Assembly (NCBI GenBank): GCA_041656175.1
Contig: JBBAEA010000148.1
Span: forward strand, 1-8,003
Direction: 5' to 3'
Length of the DNA stretch: 8,003 nucleotides
Source of the DNA: JBBAEA01 sp041656175
Lineage (GTDB): Bacteria; Myxococcota_A; Bradymonadia; UBA4248
Shown here: positions 6,283 to 8,003 of the stretch, in pieces
Position numbering within the stretch: the stretch's first letter is position 1
Layout of the letters: each line of letters starts with the position of its first letter
Translations under genes and position numbers: made by a program
The notes under the pieces: generated by a model
Databases searched by the model: none
What the model saw: the letters and a program-made list of their open reading frames with translations, nothing else
Told to the model about the DNA's origin: nothing

Positions 6283-7365
6283 ATGATAAAGATTCGACCT
6301 TTTAAACTCCTAGTTTTCGCGCTTATCGCCTTGGTCGTGGGCTTTGCAGCCCTGTGGTGGCGATATAAGGTTTTTTTGGAACAACCTGTAAACCTTAGTC
6401 AAGAGCGCATTTTTGTCGTTCCGCAAGGTAGTGGTGACGCAAAGATTATCTCTCTTTTAGCCGAAGCAAAAATCATTAGTAATCAATGGTTTATGCGCTA
6501 TTTTATCGAATCTGAAGGTTTTAGCCGAAAACTGCAGTACGGAAATTTTGTTCTAAGGCCTGGAATGCGCCCCCATGACTTAGCTGAAGCCCTAACGCGA
6601 ACTGGCAAATATTTCGAGCGCAAGGTTAATATCTCTGCTGGTTTAAACATATTCGAAATAGCAGAGCGACTGCACGAAGCGCGAATTGCCGACAAACAGA
6701 CGTTTTTAACGCTAGCCCAAGAACGCGTCTTTGTTGCGGATCTCGGCCTCCCATCGCATAGCATCGAAGGTTACATTGCTCCTGGTTCATACCACTTTAA
6801 GCCGTCTGCTACGCCCGATGAAGTCATCAGCGAAATGCACCGAAAGTTTTTGAAAAACTGGAGCGAACTCGTAGCGAAAAACCGCGGAAAATACGAACAA
6901 TACATCGCTCAAGGCTACGGGGATCATGAACTATTGACGCTGGCAAGCATGGTCGAGAAGGAGGCCGTGAAGGAGAGGGAGAAGGCCGTGATTTTTAGGG
7001 TGTTTTTGAATCGGCTAAGGCTTAAAATGCCGCTGCAATCAGACCCCACTTGCGTTTATCCGCCAAAAGTTTTGGGCGAAAAGCCCAGCCCCGCGCGATG
7101 TCGCGACAAGAGCAGCGATTATTCAACCTACGTCCTACCCGCGCTTCCCCCAGGACCCATTACAAGTATTGGCCATTCGACTTTGGATGCAGTGTTTTCG
7201 CCATACGATGGGATAGATGCGCATAAGTTGTTGTATTTTGTAGGCAAAAGCGACGGGAGCCAGCGTCACTATTTTTCTAAAAGCTACGCCGAACACCAAC
7301 ACGCGATCCGCTACTACCTCAAAAAAGAAAAAATCAAGCCACCACGTGGAACCACGCAACCTTAA
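6283..7365 (+). CDS. mltG: Endolytic peptidoglycan transglycosylase MltG (YceG-like)
   Basis: A 360-residue inner-membrane enzyme that cleaves nascent glycan strands in the periplasm and is thought to set strand length near the synthesis machinery. One membrane-spanning segment (about 7-27, LLVFALIALVVGFAALWW) is followed by a periplasmic YceG domain. The signature ASMVEKEAV (221-229) contains the catalytic glutamate, which I assign to E225 by comparison with Glu218 of E. coli. It is followed by FLNRLRLKMPLQSDPT (241-256), LPPGPITSIG (288-297) and LLYFVGKSDG (316-325), all family landmarks. E. coli MltG is about 340 aa. The ATG at 6283 puts the membrane helix at the N-terminus. An AAGGG lies 11 nt upstream, slightly far. 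The longer frame from 6088 overlaps the kinase gene and is rejected. It is the last gene of the operon, 28 nt after ubiB. Confidence 0.95.
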   Translation: MIKIRPFKLLVFALIALVVGFAALWWRYKVFLEQPVNLSQERIFVVPQGSGDAKIISLLAEAKIISNQWFMRYFIESEGFSRKLQYGNFVLRPGMRPHDLAEALTRTGKYFERKVNISAGLNIFEIAERLHEARIADKQTFLTLAQERVFVADLGLPSHSIEGYIAPGSYHFKPSATPDEVISEMHRKFLKNWSELVAKNRGKYEQYIAQGYGDHELLTLASMVEKEAVKEREKAVIFRVFLNRLRLKMPLQSDPTCVYPPKVLGEKPSPARCRDKSSDYSTYVLPALPPGPITSIGHSTLDAVFSPYDGIDAHKLLYFVGKSDGSQRHYFSKSYAEHQHAIRYYLKKEKIKPPRGTTQP

Positions 7366-7379
7366 GGAAAGCAGATTCT

Positions 7380-7405
7380 TTGGGGCTACCGCCCTACCCG
7401 TTTTT
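7380..7405 (+). terminator. Weak possible terminator after mltG
   Basis: GGGC (7383-7386) and GCCC (7391-7394) form a short stem with loop TACC. A G-T wobble and a T-A pair extend it outward, and five T follow at 7401-7405 after a 4-6 nt gap. It starts 15 nt after the mltG stop. The stem is short and the T-run is displaced, so this is tentative. Confidence 0.35.
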
Positions 7406-7418
7406 CTTTGCCATTTTG
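7402..7418 (-). repeat. Inverted copy of 17/18-bp repeat
   Basis: TTTTCTTTGCCATTTTG is the exact reverse complement of the first 17 bases of the copies at 7508 and 7570. With 7508-7524 it could form a long stem around an 89-nt loop, which itself holds a 6-bp hairpin, ACGACC/GGTCGT, at 7456-7471. Confidence 0.75.
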
Positions 7419-7487
7419 CGCGTCTTCGTCGTCAGCGGCGTCGCTCAGCTCAGTCACGACCCTGAGGTCGTTCCTTCGCTTCACTCC

Positions 7488-7525
7488 TTGCTTCCTAGAA
7501 TCCGCATCAAAATGGCAAAGAAAAG
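7488..7525 (+). repeat. Diverged 38-bp direct repeat, copy A
   Basis: The segment starts TTGCTTCCTAGAATCCGCAT and continues into the CAAAATGGC repeat. It matches 7600-7637 at all but about six positions, with a period of 112 bp. The first half differs by one base; the second half is more diverged. Confidence 0.75.
7508..7525 (+). repeat. 18-bp direct repeat, copy 1
   Basis: CAAAATGGCAAAGAAAAG is identical to 7570-7587. It also forms the 3' end of a longer repeat, 7488-7525, which is related to 7600-7637. Confidence 0.8.
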
Positions 7526-7569
7526 ATGTTTTGTTTTCTTATTTTCTTCTTCTTTTCTAGAGCTAGGCT

Positions 7570-7587
7570 CAAAATGGCAAAGAAAAG
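7570..7587 (+). repeat. 18-bp direct repeat, copy 2
   Basis: CAAAATGGCAAAGAAAAG, identical to 7508-7525. Its GCAAAGAAAA part (7577-7586) also pairs with TTTTCTTTGC (7594-7603) to form a 10-bp hairpin with a 7-nt loop. Confidence 0.8.
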
Positions 7588-7599
7588 CGTATTTTTTCT

Positions 7600-7637
7600 T
7601 TGCTTCCTAAAATCCGCATCAAACTCGCTAACAAAAG
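7600..7637 (+). repeat. Diverged 38-bp direct repeat, copy B
   Basis: The segment starts TTGCTTCCTAAAATCCGCAT and ends CTAACAAAAG. It is the second copy of 7488-7525. Confidence 0.75.
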
Positions 7638-7704
7638 CATCATTCGATTTTTTAACCGTTATGGCATTGAGCAGAGCAACCATAAGTATGTATAGGGGAA
7701 TTGC

Positions 7705-7917
7705 TTAACTTTTGTTAGCAGCTCTTAACTCTTCTAAAGTATAGGTGGCTAATATGAGGGAAGTTTCAGAGCACTTATTAAATTGTTCATAATTTATATT
7801 TTTTTGGTATACATATCGTAAGCACTTCCCTCCGTACAAATCCTTTTTCGTGTTTATATTTCCATTGTCGTCTTCATTGGAGAGTGTAAAATGATTTGTG
7901 TAAACTCCTTCGGTTGA
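7705..7917 (-). pseudogene. Start-less remnant of an AT-rich gene, C-terminal end
   Basis: On the minus strand 70 codons run from 7917 to a TAA at 7705-7707. Two stop codons lie immediately upstream (7918-7923), and no ATG, GTG or early TTG is available. The translation looks like genuine protein: it begins STEGVYTNHFTLSNEDDN, has a middle part LYGGKCLRYVYQKNINYEQF and ends TLEELRAANKS. It is hydrophilic, rich in Asn, Lys and Tyr, with two cysteines. Codons are strongly AT-biased (AAT, TAT, AAA, TTA), unlike the neighbouring genes, which suggests horizontal acquisition and later truncation. I do not recognise the family. The upstream end is cut close to the leader of the CDS starting at 7964. 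It could be chance, but the composition argues against that. Confidence 0.45.
7865..7892 (+). promoter_or_regulatory. Candidate promoter for the CDS at 7964
   Basis: TTGTCG (7865-7870) and TAAAAT (7887-7892) are separated by 16 nt. They match the -35 and -10 consensus at 4/6 and 5/6 positions. Transcription would start near 7899 and give a leader of about 65 nt. Confidence 0.35.
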
Positions 7918-7955
7918 TTATCATGCTCCGAAGGGCGGGGCAGTTAGCTAAGGAG
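7905..7955 (+). promoter_or_regulatory. Leader with mutually exclusive pairings around the ribosome binding site
   Basis: CCTTCGG (7907-7913) can pair with CCGAAGG (7928-7934) as a 7-bp stem with a 14-nt loop. The overlapping CTCCTT (7905-7910) is the exact complement of the Shine-Dalgarno AAGGAG (7950-7955). The two pairings exclude each other, so the leader could switch between an open and a masked ribosome binding site. This is inference from base pairing only. Confidence 0.3.
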
Positions 7956-7963
7956 ATAAAGTA

Positions 7964-8003
7964 ATGGCTCGAAAAGACACTATTAACCCGAAACTTCGGG
8001 AAG
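7964..8003 (+). CDS. 5' end of a protein-coding gene, runs off the window
   Basis: The ATG at 7964 is preceded by AAGGAG (7950-7955) at 8-nt spacing, the strongest ribosome binding site in the window. The 13 visible codons read MARKDTINPKLRE. That is too little to name a family; the basic start suggests a cytosolic, possibly nucleic-acid-binding protein, but this is a guess. The inverted repeat CCCGAA/TTCGGG at 7987-8000 lies within the coding part and may be chance. Confidence 0.6.
   Translation, partial: MARKDTINPKLRE

Larger units (their letters stand above)
7366..7704. other. Non-coding repeat-bearing region after mltG
   Basis: No credible gene is seen here. A + strand frame from 7380 to 7610 is low in complexity because of the repeats and lacks a ribosome binding site. 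A start-less minus frame (7386-7538) exists only because the repeats happen to be stop-poor. The region is best described as repeat-rich intergenic sequence. Confidence 0.5.

Noticed and set aside
7386..7538. A minus-strand 50-codon frame ending in a Lys/Arg/Asp-rich tail
   Set aside because: No usable start codon. The length is within chance expectation, and the sequence overlaps the repeats.
7380..7610. A + strand 76-codon frame after mltG
   Set aside because: It is low in complexity (runs of F and S), made largely of the repeated 18-bp motif, and lacks a ribosome binding site.

Overview
The window looks like a chromosomal segment of moderate GC from a Gram-negative, probably deltaproteobacterial-type bacterium (Myxococcota, Bradymonadota or a relative). 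Two points suggest this. One is a cysteine-rich reading frame carrying the C-x3-C-V-D-T-x6-H-C-G-x-C pattern seen in secreted Cys-rich repeats of myxobacteria-like genomes. The other is a complete NIF-type iron-sulfur pair. Taxonomy is inference only. There are no phage, CRISPR, tRNA or rRNA genes, and no complete transposase.

Left part (1-2827): a short structured stretch (21-111) precedes a 138-codon cysteine-rich ORF on the + strand with no visible signal peptide or ribosome binding site. Converging on it is a minus-strand pair, nifU then nifS, 14 bp apart. NifU is the three-domain scaffold and NifS the cysteine desulfurase. NifS supplies persulfide sulfur and NifU assembles and hands on Fe-S clusters. 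No nitrogenase gene is visible, so a housekeeping role is possible. A GC-rich hairpin lies between the converging genes.

Middle (2828-3278): a 451-bp divergent intergenic region. It contains a 118-bp imperfect inverted repeat (2995-3112) flanked at both ends by the same 9-bp sequence. That is the architecture of a small non-autonomous transposable element (MITE-like) with its target-site duplication. A possible promoter, a hairpin and a perfect palindrome precede the next gene.

Right part (3279-7365): four closely spaced + strand genes form a probable operon. They encode an 87-aa protein I do not recognise, an RluD-type 23S rRNA pseudouridine synthase (TTG start), an ABC1/UbiB-family atypical kinase with two C-terminal membrane segments, and the MltG endolytic peptidoglycan transglycosylase. 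These serve ribosome maturation, quinone/lipid metabolism and cell-wall synthesis, so the grouping is mixed housekeeping.

Far right (7366-7963): about 600 bp without an intact gene. The first half carries several direct and inverted copies of short repeats. The second half carries a 70-codon AT-rich minus-strand frame that looks like protein but has no start codon, probably a gene remnant. A candidate promoter and structured leader precede a CDS with a strong ribosome binding site that begins at 7964 and runs off the window.

I see no convincing new multi-gene system. The MITE-like element, the repeat cluster, the start-less remnant and the orphan Cys-rich ORF most deserve a second look.
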